64,000 bases of DNA from positions 1-64,000 of the forward strand of contig NC_011672.1 of assembly GCF_000150955.2 (NCBI RefSeq), given 5' to 3'. Source of the DNA: Phaeodactylum tricornutum CCAP 1055/1 (Eukaryota > Bacillariophyta > Bacillariophyceae > Surirellales > Neidiaceae). Numbering within the stretch: position 1 is the first letter of the stretch; every line of letters starts with the position of its first letter. Both the position numbers and the translations under genes were made by a program. The notes beneath the pieces were generated by a model. It saw only the letters and a list, made by a program, of their open reading frames with translations, was not told the origin of the DNA and searched no databases. Positions 1 to 10,735 of this stretch are shown here, one piece after another.

Positions 1-343
1 CCTAACCCTAACCCTAACCCTAACCCTAACCCTAACCCTAACCCTAACCCTAACCCTAACCCTAACCCTAACCCTAACCCTAACCCTAACCCTAACCCTA
101 ACCCTAACCCTAACCCTAACCCTAACCCTAACCCTAACCCTAACCCTAACCCTAACCCTAACCCTAACCCTAACCCTAACCCTAACCCTAACCCTAACCC
201 TAACCCTAACCCTAACCCTAACCCTAACCCTAACCCTAACCCTAACCCTAACCCTAACCCTTAACCCTAACCCTAACCCTAACCCTAACCCTAACCCTAA
301 CCCTAACCCTAACCCTAACCCTAACCCTAACCCTAACCCTAAC
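1..343. repeat. Telomeric CCCTAA repeat array
   Basis: About 57 head-to-tail copies of CCCTAA run from the first base, so the window begins at a chromosome end and the G-rich strand TTAGGG runs outward. One variant unit with an extra T (cccttaac) lies near 259-266; otherwise the array is uniform. It stops at 343 and the LTR of a copia element follows three bases later, with no subtelomeric satellite between. Confidence 0.98.
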
Positions 344-346
344 GTT

Positions 347-965
347 GGCTCCGATTGTTTTAATCGGTAGGTTTTTAGATTGAGATTGTGAGACTAAAAT
401 ATAGATTCCAAAATGAAACCTTTTGTGTTGGAAACAGAATGTACGAACGTAGAAACCCCGTAGCCAATGTACTGGCTATCGAACCATTGACATAGTTTTT
501 GTCGAGATGATTGAATCACCTATGTGATCGCCAAACCATCGAGTTCGGATGGTGCCAACAGTATCTGTTGACAACTTTCATCTAGGGAAACTGTATGGTA
601 ATCAGGAATATTTCGTTCCTAGCATATCAGGTTTGATAAGACGAGTCGTCTTATACGCCTCATGCAACGGAACCAGAGTTGTGTATGTTGCAAACATTTG
701 GGTGCATAACGCAAATATTTGGTTTCCTATGAGACGCTTCGTATTTTCCTCCGGCATGCCACACACGGGTAATGAACCCGACGAGGACAGTCGTCTGGCC
801 ACTGCGTCTGTCCTACGACAGAGCCAGGAAAAAGGAAATGGCAACGAGGCCAAGATCTAGAGCTAGTGAATCCTAGATAGATGTTCCAACAAACAATGCT
901 AAGGCTAAGCAATTCTATCTACAACGTAGTATCAAATTGTAGCATTGTGTGGCTATAATTTATCA
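347..965 (-). repeat. 3' LTR of the telomere-adjacent copia element
   Basis: This 619-bp copy matches 7101-7719 at a constant offset of 6754. Read on the minus strand the LTR begins TGATAAATTATAGCC and ends CGGAGCC, so it opens with the usual TG but lacks an obvious terminal CA. A small hairpin (CCGATT, loop GTTTT, AATCGG) lies at the telomere-side end. A purine-rich stretch (aagattgaaggga, minus strand) directly precedes it and is a plausible polypurine tract. Confidence 0.92.
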
Positions 966-1056
966 CTCCCTTCAATCTTGTAGTCCGGGAGTACAAAATC
1001 CGGGCGAAAGATTGGTTCCAAAAAATTTGAAAAGCGAAGGTCTTATTGCCCTTGGG

Positions 1057-4000
1057 TCAATAAAGTATGTGACGAACGAGGAATTTGTGTTGTGGACCAG
1101 GTAGGCATTTCGTCAACGTGTCGGCCAAATTTGAGCCGGTAGGTTCATGTGCGATCCGCATTGCCCCGCTAGCAATGCTTTCGCGAACCTTGTGATAAGA
1201 AATAGCATTATGCTTTTTCTTGAGTACGGACGAGGGAATCGTCGCACTGGTGACAACACTCATGTTGTCACAAAATACATTTGCGGGACCGTCAATAGGT
1301 ATACCAAGTACACGTAGGTTGTAACGCAATGTAATGATCATTTCGGAAGCGATGCGCATAGCAACAAATTCAGATCCGTAAGTCGAGGCTTCGACTGTGT
1401 TTTGTCTCTTAGAGTACCAACGAATTGGTGTGCCATTGATAAAAGCGAGTATGCCCGTAGTGGAACGTCGCGTGACGTGGCAATCTGCGTGGGCAGCGTC
1501 GACAAAGACAGAAACTTGCACAGCGCGCCCTAAAGGTGGGGGCATATCCGGGGGCAATTCTTCTTGTGCGTCGGGGTATTGTTCTTTCCAAGAAGGGTTG
1601 ACAAAGTTAATATGCGAAAAATCGCGCGTGTGCGGGTCGCAGACGAGTTTGGAGTTCAGGTGACGTTTGAGGTAACCGAACATGCGAAGGACAGCATTAT
1701 AATGTCCGATACGTGGTCTTGCATTGAAGCGAGACATTAAACCGACTTCTTGAGTGATGTCGATCCGACCGAGTTCCGACGTCCATAGTAGAATGCCAAT
1801 TAGGCTCATATAGTAGTTCGTGCGGTCATCGGTGAGGTAACCCGATGTATCTAACTCAGGGTGATATCCGTGAGGAAGCGGGGTCACGATGCGACTGCTG
1901 CTAGGCAGTTTTTCACCGAGCGTCTGCTCGATGTTGAGAATTGCGTTTGTTAAGTACTGTTTTGCAGACATGTACCACGCTTTGGTGCCATCGTTAAATG
2001 TATGCACTCCGGTGGTTGCCCCCAGAAATGTTTTGGGTGCAGAACCGCCCTTAAGTGTATAAGGGATATTTTCAAGCGCTTTTAAAATTGCTTTAGTATC
2101 GGCTGAAACGATTGTTAAATCGTCGACGTAACTGATAATATATTCATAATATTCAGTTTTGTCAAGCCTTTGTGCCTTACGAAACCACATATCAGGGTCC
2201 GCTTTAGACGATACAAAACCCAGGAATCTGAGGTTTTGTGCAAGATGAGAATGCCATGCGGCACCGCTTGACTTGAGGCCATATAACGCTTTCGCGATTA
2301 ATACGACTTTGCCTTCGTGTTCACCGAACTCGGGCCCAGCGATTGAGAAGACTTTTTCGCGACAATCGGCATTGACGTATGCATTTCCGATGTCAACTGA
2401 CACAAGGTCAAGGTTATTGAGGCTTGCAAGGAGGAAGCCAAGGCGTACGCTCTCGCGGGAGGCGACGCTAGAGTAAGTATCTTCGTCTGGTGGGTCGGTG
2501 ACGTGTCCGCCGGCGACGAGTCGGGCTTTACGCCGGAAATCCATTTTTACATCGAAAATGATCCACATGGGGATTCTTTTGTAGTCGGAGGGCGCTCGTT
2601 CTCCCTTATCCTTGATAGTGAAGGTTTTCATGCTCTCAAGTGTATCCATTTCTTTGCGAATTGCATCGCGCCAGAGGTGATTGCCGTTCTGCTTGTCCAA
2701 TTCGTAAGCGTGGGGTACGTTGCGAGGGACTTCTATTCCGTATTTGTATCGATTTTTCTTTTTTCGCGTCTTGGCAGCACGGATCCATCGATCGGCCTTT
2801 TTCAGCACGGTGGGAGCCCAATAAGAAAAGGCATGTTCGGATAAGAGATCGTGGTCGGCCGCATATTTGGCCACCGGGTAGGGATTGCTCTCCTTCAAAG
2901 AGGTGAGGGGCTCCCAGGTAAATTCACCGTTGGCCCATTTTACGCGTAGAAACCATCCACGCGTACGTCCCCGACCACCGCGGGGGCGTTTTTGATGATC
3001 GACAATATCATCAAAGGTATACCATTCATTTCCGTCATCATCGACCTGCTTATAAACAGCATCAAGGAGAGCTTGGTAACCGTGGACTTCCTCGGTACCG
3101 TCGTCGAATTCGACGACGAAATTTCCAGGGTCGTCGTTAGGGACTGGAGTACCGTCGCGATCGCGCTTGGTAACTCGGCCCTGGCGCTGAACCGCACCCG
3201 AAGTGAGTAGAACGTCAGTACCAATAATTAAGGAGGTGGGGTCCTGATCCGGTGAGTCGTTCTCGAAGAAATCGTCAACCGTGAGCCCGGGATCCAGTTG
3301 AATATGGTCATCCCCTTCGTTCAGATCGTATAACACGTGTCTGTTACGGGTGTTGCCATCGCCGGGATCGTCGGATCGCCGAGCGACTTTCATCGCTTCG
3401 TCACGGCGGAAAGCCGGCGCTTTGATTTTGTTACCGAGGGCGAAATCAGAAGGCTGATAAATCTCCCTTATGGTGGCGTCAAAAGTAGCGAGGGCAGTCT
3501 GCAGAGCAGACGAATCGAGGTTTTGGAGAGGTGTAACAGTAGATCGAGTGATTACAGTACCCTTGTCCGTCAAAATATGGTAGCACAAGGCTTGGCCCAC
3601 ATTGGTGGCAATACCTAACCAACGGCCGACTTTGGCTTTATTCTGTGGAAATTTGACATCAGGATTGTCAAAATACTGAACTGGTTCGAAAAATTCGAAA
3701 ACCAGGATTTCAGAAATATCATGGGTGTCGCCAGTCATCGCAGTAATAGGCGTGATCCAGGCCAGCGCTTTTCGTGCCGTGTGGTTACGTACGAAAATGA
3801 CGTAGGCAAGGGCGTAGTCCCATAATTGTTCGGGACACTTGGTGGTTTCGAGAACGAGGCGCGTGTGAATGCGCGCAGCACCAAATTCGTGTTCGCAACG
3901 ATTTTGCCACGGAGAGTAGGGTTCAGTGACCGTCGTCTTTATCCAGTGACTGGAAGTTAATTTTTTCCATTTGCTAAGTGTTTCCACTTTCGCGTTATCG

Positions 4001-6966
4001 GTGTGCAATTGTGCAGGAATACCGATGTTGTGGATGAATTCGGCGAGACCCTGGTCTGCCGCGGACTCTGCTTTCATTAGGTAATGATAGATAAAGTAAG
4101 AGTCACCACAGACAAAACCCTGAGTATGGGTATGTCCACGCGAGGATTTTATAGAGGATTTAAAAGTATCACTATAAAGTGTGCATTTCAAACGTCGATA
4201 CCGAAGTTGTTCAAACTTGGTTTTATAACGACGATGCAAAGGCATTTCGCCCGTGCGCTCCGCTAGTTGTGTAGTGGCGGTAAGAGTACGCTCAACTACT
4301 TCCATCGGCACATGTCCGAGAATTCGCCGTAATTTATCGCGGTCGACGTCCAACACCCGAGGGCTGGATATGGACGCACCGATAGTGGCGTATTTGAGTT
4401 CGCGAACGACGTCGCGAGGGTTCATGACATGGTTATGGAAATCCGGTACAACGGATCCAGGGGAAACGGGTAGTGGAGGCCAATCCGGGAGAATGTCAAC
4501 CGGTACGCTGTCGGTGTAGCAGGCACGACGAGAACGATCGTGTCGCGTGTACTTTGCTTCATTTTCTTCCCAATCTTTACTGTTGGGGTCCCATGGTTGA
4601 TCGCAAGTGAGATCAATGTGCTGACAGTTGTCAAGCTCATGTTGAGTAGGTACGCGAGAATACAACAGGGATGCACGACCTTTGAGCTCAAACGGGATAT
4701 AATCACCGTCGAGAGTTTCGATGCCGTGAAGGGATTTGCCTTGCGACAAAAATTTTGGAATGTCATCGGTTTGATGTCCGGCATGTCGGATTTGATTCAA
4801 ATTAATGAGCGAGGTGGTCTGTGTGGGCCCGAGGTTCAGTGCCTCATGAAAGATGAGAATCACGGTTGTTCCGTCGTCATAATCATAGGCGGTTGCCGCC
4901 GTGACAACCGGAATCCGTTCAAACGTTTCACCGTCATCATGAAAACCGCGAAGGCTGACTGATCGACCCGTGTATGACAATACAGAGTACCCGGCACCGA
5001 CGCAGACGGTGTCTGCACCAGTATCAATTACCGCTTCACCATAATTGGTGGGAGGTTTTGTTCCGCGTGAGCGGTTCTGACGAATACGAACTAGTGTCGC
5101 ATCGTTAAGTCGGAAATCCGACTTGCGCCAAGGGGCTTGATCGAAATGACTGCCGGAGCGGACCATACGATTCAACGATACGCGATTAGCGTACCGACCA
5201 AAGAGGACACCTGCACCAAATGTCACTTTTTTGGTGGTGACGTGGGGTGAAATGTCTGTGGGTGCGTCACGAAGTAGGGTTTCAGGGGTACTGGAATCTA
5301 CTTGGACGTGATCTTCGCATGTATGTTTACGAATAGGTTTTTTACTACTAGGCAGTTGTGAATAAGATTCAACGGTTGAACTAGAGTTATCTGTATCTGA
5401 GGATTTAGCCCTTTTGGCCTCACGGCCAGGGGGTGCAATACTGCGTTTTGCGCTCAAGATACTCTCCCTGATAGCTGGGGTTAGGGCTTCCCACAGCTCA
5501 GGAGGTAAGACGTGTTTATGAGGGCGGGAAGGTTTCTCAGCCCCCTTGTTCGACGGACGGTTGGACGAGCCACGCCGTTTGTTGTCGTTACCACGTTGGT
5601 TGCCGGTGGCTCTGCCAGTGGTCTTTGTCTGACGTACGTTCCGTGAGTCGCTTCTGTCCTTGGAACTGAGTTTCGTCGCGGACGTACGCATGTAGTTGAC
5701 GACCCGATTAAAATTCCAGTCATCGAGTCGTGCTTCGGCAGTTGCCTTATAAGGAAGGAGTGCCGGATCAGTAATCCCTTTAAGAAAGAAATTCGTTTTC
5801 TGAGCGTCCGAATAGCCCTCCTTGTTACGCAAAAGGGCATTGTTGGCAGAAATATGCCGAGCGACATATTTGGTGAAGGAAAACTGTTTGGACAGTCCTG
5901 TATACACCGACTCCATAACTGTCGCGCGAGCCTGCTCGGTAGTGAGACCCACTTGGCTCGTTCCTTCATAGAAGGCACATAGAGAAATCCAGGCACTGCG
6001 TCCGTCCTTAGTGTGCTCGTGGGGCTCAACAAGTCCCCAGGCGTCCCCAGCGCTGGTTAGCGACATGAGAGTATAGAAGATTGTTGCGTTCCTGGTGATG
6101 TTGACAACTGGGGAGAGTGCAAACAAATCTGAAACGTCACGGGGCGACGTATGGGGTCCGGTTGGGTCGGCTTTCGAATACCGATCCGAATGGTGCGCGA
6201 TGCACGCGGTAAAAGTGGACCCACTTGCGCCTGCCCACGCTTCGAAACCGTAACGAAAAGTGAGCCACTTTTTCTGCGAACCATCAAACGGTTCAGGCAA
6301 GAGGCTAGTAGCCGATTTTTCAGCCTTTGCAGCCGTCGTAGTCACATTATCATACGACGCCGCGGCTCTAGTCATCATCTCAAAGCGTAGCACGGAAGCC
6401 GTGAACTCTTTGGCGACATCGACTGAGTTGGGTGCGTGATGCATCCATTTGGCGAAGACGAGTATTCGCTTGGTATGCATGGAGCCCATTTTGAGCCGCA
6501 TGCAGAGATCATTGATGTCCTCCTTCGTGAGAAGACGGAAATCATCAGATGATTTAATGCCGTTGTTCAACATTGCAGCCGCAACTGACAATGGAACACA
6601 GATGACGTCACGGAGGACGACCATCAAGGCCTTTCGTTCAACACGGTCTTGCCGAGGAACGGAGTCGAGACCGTCACTGTCTTTAGACAAGTGAGGCTCT
6701 GCGTCGATGACGCTTTTCTCGATCACGCTGACTTCGTCAGACGTGTTCTTGCTGCGAGCCAAAGGCTTTGCAGTCTTTTTGCCATCACCTTCATCATCCG
6801 AAGATGCTGGCGATGGCGGTGCGGTGCCCGAAGGCTCCTCACCGTCGGAGGAGTCGAATCCTCCGAACTCCTCATCCTCTTCGGATGCGGACGCGGCATC
6901 AGCCGGTGAGTCCGTCGCTGCGGCAGGGGCCGGAACAGCTGGAGTGACCTTCCTCGGACGACGCAT
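1057..6966 (-). CDS. Copia gag-pol polyprotein
   Basis: A single frame encodes about 1,969 residues from the first ATG at 6966. In order it shows a gag-like region with an 'FDGSQKKW' capsid-type motif (about residue 225), a protease motif 'VIDTGADTV' (about 645), integrase features 'HTDNAKVE' and 'SPWQNRCEHE' (about 990-1030), a chromodomain-like stretch 'VKWANGEFTWEPL', reverse transcriptase with 'KARLVAGGH' and 'YVDDLT' (about 1450-1620), and RNase H with 'VFVDAAHADC' and 'LADTLTKCLPGP' (about 1820-1960). No CCHC zinc knuckle is evident in gag. A fused gag-pol frame is common in copia elements. The copy reads as whole. Confidence 0.93.
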   Translation of the reverse strand: MRRPRKVTPAVPAPAAATDSPADAASASEEDEEFGGFDSSDGEEPSGTAPPSPASSDDEGDGKKTAKPLARSKNTSDEVSVIEKSVIDAEPHLSKDSDGLDSVPRQDRVERKALMVVLRDVICVPLSVAAAMLNNGIKSSDDFRLLTKEDINDLCMRLKMGSMHTKRILVFAKWMHHAPNSVDVAKEFTASVLRFEMMTRAAASYDNVTTTAAKAEKSATSLLPEPFDGSQKKWLTFRYGFEAWAGASGSTFTACIAHHSDRYSKADPTGPHTSPRDVSDLFALSPVVNITRNATIFYTLMSLTSAGDAWGLVEPHEHTKDGRSAWISLCAFYEGTSQVGLTTEQARATVMESVYTGLSKQFSFTKYVARHISANNALLRNKEGYSDAQKTNFFLKGITDPALLPYKATAEARLDDWNFNRVVNYMRTSATKLSSKDRSDSRNVRQTKTTGRATGNQRGNDNKRRGSSNRPSNKGAEKPSRPHKHVLPPELWEALTPAIRESILSAKRSIAPPGREAKRAKSSDTDNSSSTVESYSQLPSSKKPIRKHTCEDHVQVDSSTPETLLRDAPTDISPHVTTKKVTFGAGVLFGRYANRVSLNRMVRSGSHFDQAPWRKSDFRLNDATLVRIRQNRSRGTKPPTNYGEAVIDTGADTVCVGAGYSVLSYTGRSVSLRGFHDDGETFERIPVVTAATAYDYDDGTTVILIFHEALNLGPTQTTSLINLNQIRHAGHQTDDIPKFLSQGKSLHGIETLDGDYIPFELKGRASLLYSRVPTQHELDNCQHIDLTCDQPWDPNSKDWEENEAKYTRHDRSRRACYTDSVPVDILPDWPPLPVSPGSVVPDFHNHVMNPRDVVRELKYATIGASISSPRVLDVDRDKLRRILGHVPMEVVERTLTATTQLAERTGEMPLHRRYKTKFEQLRYRRLKCTLYSDTFKSSIKSSRGHTHTQGFVCGDSYFIYHYLMKAESAADQGLAEFIHNIGIPAQLHTDNAKVETLSKWKKLTSSHWIKTTVTEPYSPWQNRCEHEFGAARIHTRLVLETTKCPEQLWDYALAYVIFVRNHTARKALAWITPITAMTGDTHDISEILVFEFFEPVQYFDNPDVKFPQNKAKVGRWLGIATNVGQALCYHILTDKGTVITRSTVTPLQNLDSSALQTALATFDATIREIYQPSDFALGNKIKAPAFRRDEAMKVARRSDDPGDGNTRNRHVLYDLNEGDDHIQLDPGLTVDDFFENDSPDQDPTSLIIGTDVLLTSGAVQRQGRVTKRDRDGTPVPNDDPGNFVVEFDDGTEEVHGYQALLDAVYKQVDDDGNEWYTFDDIVDHQKRPRGGRGRTRGWFLRVKWANGEFTWEPLTSLKESNPYPVAKYAADHDLLSEHAFSYWAPTVLKKADRWIRAAKTRKKKNRYKYGIEVPRNVPHAYELDKQNGNHLWRDAIRKEMDTLESMKTFTIKDKGERAPSDYKRIPMWIIFDVKMDFRRKARLVAGGHVTDPPDEDTYSSVASRESVRLGFLLASLNNLDLVSVDIGNAYVNADCREKVFSIAGPEFGEHEGKVVLIAKALYGLKSSGAAWHSHLAQNLRFLGFVSSKADPDMWFRKAQRLDKTEYYEYIISYVDDLTIVSADTKAILKALENIPYTLKGGSAPKTFLGATTGVHTFNDGTKAWYMSAKQYLTNAILNIEQTLGEKLPSSSRIVTPLPHGYHPELDTSGYLTDDRTNYYMSLIGILLWTSELGRIDITQEVGLMSRFNARPRIGHYNAVLRMFGYLKRHLNSKLVCDPHTRDFSHINFVNPSWKEQYPDAQEELPPDMPPPLGRAVQVSVFVDAAHADCHVTRRSTTGILAFINGTPIRWYSKRQNTVEASTYGSEFVAMRIASEMIITLRYNLRVLGIPIDGPANVFCDNMSVVTSATIPSSVLKKKHNAISYHKVRESIASGAMRIAHEPTGSNLADTLTKCLPGPQHKFLVRHILY

Positions 6967-7100
6967 TCGTTGTCGAGGTTTCAAAAACTCAAAAAATTAG
7001 AGCTGGGTTGGGTCTGAGTAAACTGATAAGTTCTACCTGCTTACGAGTGTATTTGTAGAATACGACGAAAGAGTAGAAGTTGGGGGGAAAGCCTCGTAGA

Positions 7101-7719
7101 GGCTCCGATTGTTTTAATCGGTAGGTTTTTAGATTGAGATTGTGAGACTAAAATATAGATTCCAAAATGAAACCTTTTGTGTTGGAAACAGAATGTACGA
7201 ACGTAGAAACCCCGTAGCCAATGTACTGGCTATCGAACCATTGACATAGTTTTTGTCGAGATGATTGAATCACCTATGTGATCGCCAAACCATCGAGTTC
7301 GGATGGTGCCAACAGTATCTGTTGACAACTTTCATCTAGGGAAACTGTATGGTAATCAGGAATATTTCGTTCCTAGCATATCAGGTTTGATAAGACGAGT
7401 CGTCTTATACGCCTCATGCAACGGAACCAGAGTTGTGTATGTTGCAAACATTTGGGTGCATAACGCAAATATTTGGTTTCCTATGAGACGCTTCGTATTT
7501 TCCTCCGGCATGCCACACACGGGTAATGAACCCGACGAGGACAGTCGTCTGGCCACTGCGTCTGTCCTACGACAGAGCCAGGAAAAAGGAAATGGCAACG
7601 AGGCCAAGATCTAGAGCTAGTGAATCCTAGATAGATGTTCCAACAAACAATGCTAAGGCTAAGCAATTCTATCTACAACGTAGTATCAAATTGTAGCATT
7701 GTGTGGCTATAATTTATCA
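7101..7719 (-). repeat. 5' LTR of the telomere-adjacent copia element
   Basis: I see no differences between this copy and 347-965. As the 5' LTR of a minus-strand element it should carry the promoter. The base after it (7720) leads straight into the last codons of the EF-hand gene, whose stop is at 7729-7731. The leader between this LTR and gag begins tctacgaggctttcccccc on the minus strand; I could not match it to a tRNA primer site. Confidence 0.92.
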
Positions 7720-7728
7720 CCAGCTTCT

Positions 7729-9411
7729 CTAAGCATTGTCTTCTATATCATTTGAGATACAAACATTGTTTGGAAGGGACCGAGTTGAAAAACGTTGGGA
7801 AGCAAACTTCAATTTTTGTTCCTTGGACATAGTCTGCTGGTGATTGTAGACCTCATCAAAAGCTTCACCGCATCCGCTTAGGAAAGTGCAGAATTCAACA
7901 AAATCAATGGATCCGGAGCCGTCAATGTCTAAAGCACTCCATAGCACATTGAAATCTGAGTCTGAAATTTTGCCCACTTTTCCCTCATCCATCCATTGCT
8001 TAAGTTCTGTAACAGAAGAACAGAGAGAGAGTTAATATATATTTTTATTTATTTTCCCTGGAAAGCATGTCAATTCAAAAGCGCTCCTTAGCAAGGGATT
8101 TACCTGCTTTCTCAATGGTACCTCCGTTGTCTCTATCCATGTGTTGGAACTCTTCTAACAACTTTTCATGGGTAAGTGCTCCTGGAGTGGGAGCTATGTT
8201 GATATTTTTGGCAATGCCCTGTATGAAACAGGTTTTGATACGGCGCACCTGTTGCCCAAGTTGGTAGCGGTATAGCCCATACATTGGGACACAGAATAAA
8301 GCAAGACCAAGGATGACAAATCCTACAAGAGGACCGGTTTTCAACTTGGCGTCTGGCTCTTGAAATGGTGACTCAACGCATGCCGGATCGCTGCCCACTC
8401 CTCCACACCATTCCTTCTCTGCCGGGTACCACTCCGGATCCATGGAAAAGTCTTCAAAAGGAACAGGGATTTTGTCCTCTTCCAGTATATTGTAGTCGTT
8501 GTAAGTTTGCTCAACCGCCGCAATCCACTCAGTGTCATCCATTCTCGTCATTTTAGCAACGTAATTGGCTTGTCTTGAACTTGTGATTAAATCAATTACG
8601 CTGAGGCTGACAAACGCAGTATCGTTGTTCAGGAAAACGTAGGAATGGGTCTGGCTGAATACTCCATCAATTGTAGTACTTCCCCACAATGTGCTTGAAT
8701 CAATCCAACTTCCTTTTGCTGGAGGATCAAAGTCAATTACATCTCTACCAAGTGCACCAGATTCCACAGAACGAAAAAGTTCCAGATCACCTGTATAACC
8801 ATGAAATTGATTGAAAAGCCAGCGTTTTCCAAGAGTGAACAATTGCAGTAAGATTTTGATGATGAAATGAACAGATGACATTCACAACCTCATTTCCTGC
8901 CTCTAGTCATACCTTCTTTCTCATTGGTGGTCGTCCCGTAATGAGCTTTGCCAGAGACGAAACCATTCACTCCGCAAAATCCCGACCCAATTACGTTTTG
9001 GAATGGCGGTTCGAACGTTTGATTGCAAAAGGATGAAGGCGCAGGACGGTAGAAATAGTAACCGTAAGTCATCATTCTGGAGCCGTCAAGGGTGTGATTG
9101 TAGAAAGCTACAGCCTCGCTTCGAGTGTAGGGCAATAGTTGATAGTTCAAAGCAGGAACATGCGGTTGAGGCTGAGCCGGGATGCCATCGCCTTCAAAAT
9201 TTGTTGCTGTGACTTTCCATAATCCCTCGTATTGTTTCCACGACAGGTTTTGCATAACAAAGGAATTTGGGAAGTTGGCATCGTACCGTTTATCCGTCGT
9301 ACTCAGACAAGGTTGAGTGAGAAGCAATCCACACTTTGATGGTTTCAATGCGTGTGCATTAGGAAGCACAACGAATGCAGCAATAGTGGCCAACAGACTC
9401 AACAAGTTCAT
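7729..9411 (-). CDS. Single-pass membrane protein with cytosolic EF-hand pair
   Basis: Three exons on the minus strand: 9411-8913, 8790-8104 and 8006-7729. Introns of 122 bp (donor GTATGA, acceptor TATACAG) and 97 bp (donor GTAAAT, acceptor TTACAG) keep the frame and give 487 residues. The N-terminus is a signal peptide (MNLLSLLATIAAFVVLP, cleavage near AHA). An extracellular or lumenal region with several cysteines follows, then one membrane segment at about 319-341, then two EF hands with loops at about 385-396 (DRDNGGTIEKAE) and 422-433 (DIDGSGSIDFVE), the second canonical. Splicing is what completes the first EF hand. This suggests a type I protein that senses calcium on the cytosolic side. 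The extracellular domain is not one I recognise. The 3' end abuts a retroelement LTR, so its transcript must end inside the LTR. Confidence 0.87.
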
Positions 9412-10735
9412 ACTCGGTTACAATCGTTACAGTTTACAGTTACCAGTTCAACAAATCACGATTGGCGGGTGAAAGAAATTGAAATGAACACAACTGTTTG
9501 TTGATGCATTGCTTAATGGGTTTGAGTGTTGTCAACAGCAAAAACATTCCTTCGAATTACCTTCCCAGTATCCTTCCCTACACCGCTGAGGGTATGAGAT
9601 ACCAGTAAAATATTCTCATTCTGACCAGTAAACATTTATTTAGAGGCAGCTTTGTTAGAGATATGCATACCAGAAAGTAATGTCCAGAAAAGCCTTCTCA
9701 TAGGCTTCTGATTCTTTTACTTTTCCACCAGCAATATAAGGCGGTTTAATGCCAGCGACAGTATGCGTTTGCCATGGTATTGAAGGCCGATACTCATCGG
9801 TAAGCTGAAAACGGGATTACCACTGCCGCTTAACTGACTCTGAGACTCACTAGTAGTAAAATCTGAATCGTTCACAAAACTAAAGCCAGACTCACGGAAA
9901 CAAGATTGGAGGAGGCTTTGTTCCGCCCAAAAACCACGAAGAATGTTTACATTAACATAAATAGGAAAATAACCTAAAATTAATGATTATCCGAAAGGAC
10001 AGTCCACTACCATCATATTGCATGGACTGCCTGACTCACTGCCGATGTCTCACTTCCAGCGAGTTTATCTAGAATAGTCTACCTAAGCATATGCGTTCAC
10101 TTACACTTATATTAGAAATAAGGAGATAACGGGTAAAATACCGCTTACACTTATAATAAAGTAGAAATAAGCAAACTGGCAAGACACTGCAGTAGGAATT
10201 GACTGTGAATGTTCGCTTCAATAATGCACAGGATAGATTCATACATTCGGCAACTCGAGAACGTCTGGAAGGATAGGAGCAACGATGACGAGCTAGACTC
10301 GTGCCTAAGGAAAGGATATCTGGGTGTAGAAAAAGTATACATGAACGACTGTTTTATCTTTCCACTGGGAAATCACATCATTTTCCATTACCGTAAGCAA
10401 TCCCGTTGGGATATCAAATAACTTTGTCTCTTTTCCAAAAATTCATGTACATTTGCTACGAGACACACCAAATCAGAGTCAGGCTTAAAACTAACCCCAC
10501 ACCTGGATTCGTCTCATTCGCAGCTTCAAAACGATACCGTTGTTTCTTATGCTACAATAAACCCGCTATGTACACTTTCATTTTTAAGTTGGATTTTGAT
10601 GTTGAAACGCAAAATAGGGTTACAATTATAGCGAACGTTAAGCCAGTTTTACCTAGTTCATTGAAGCAAATGCGTTTCTCATTTTGTATGCCCTACTTGA
10701 GCTTTGAACATTGAAACTCTCAACGAGAGTTGTTT
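9412..10735. other. Intergenic, no gene seen
   Basis: No convincing coding region. The minus-strand promoter of the EF-hand gene should lie at the left edge; a CCAAT box on that strand sits about 50 bp upstream of its start (gattgg on the plus strand near 9460). A short imperfect direct repeat containing cttacacttata followed by agaaataag occurs at about 10100-10123 and 10143-10170. Confidence 0.5.

Larger units (their letters stand above)
347..7719 (-). mobile_element. Whole Ty1/copia LTR retrotransposon next to the telomere
   Basis: This is a complete copia-type element of about 7.37 kb on the minus strand: LTR (7101-7719), an untranslated leader, one long gag-pol frame, a short 3' untranslated part and the second LTR (347-965). 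It looks whole. The two LTRs appear identical over 619 bp, which means either a very recent insertion or recent conversion between LTRs. The domain order protease, integrase, reverse transcriptase, RNase H is the copia order. I infer membership of the diatom copia (CoDi) group from the organism and domain layout; the exact lineage is not assigned. No matching 5-bp target duplication is visible at the two ends. Confidence 0.93.

Noticed and set aside
549-860. A 103-codon frame in the LTR, repeated at 7303-7614
   Set aside because: It occurs in both LTRs because the LTRs are the same; it has no domain and runs opposite to the element's coding strand.
10209-10714. Two short plus-strand frames of 70 and 102 codons
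   Set aside because: No motif, no splice logic and biased composition; most likely chance in AT-rich intergenic DNA.
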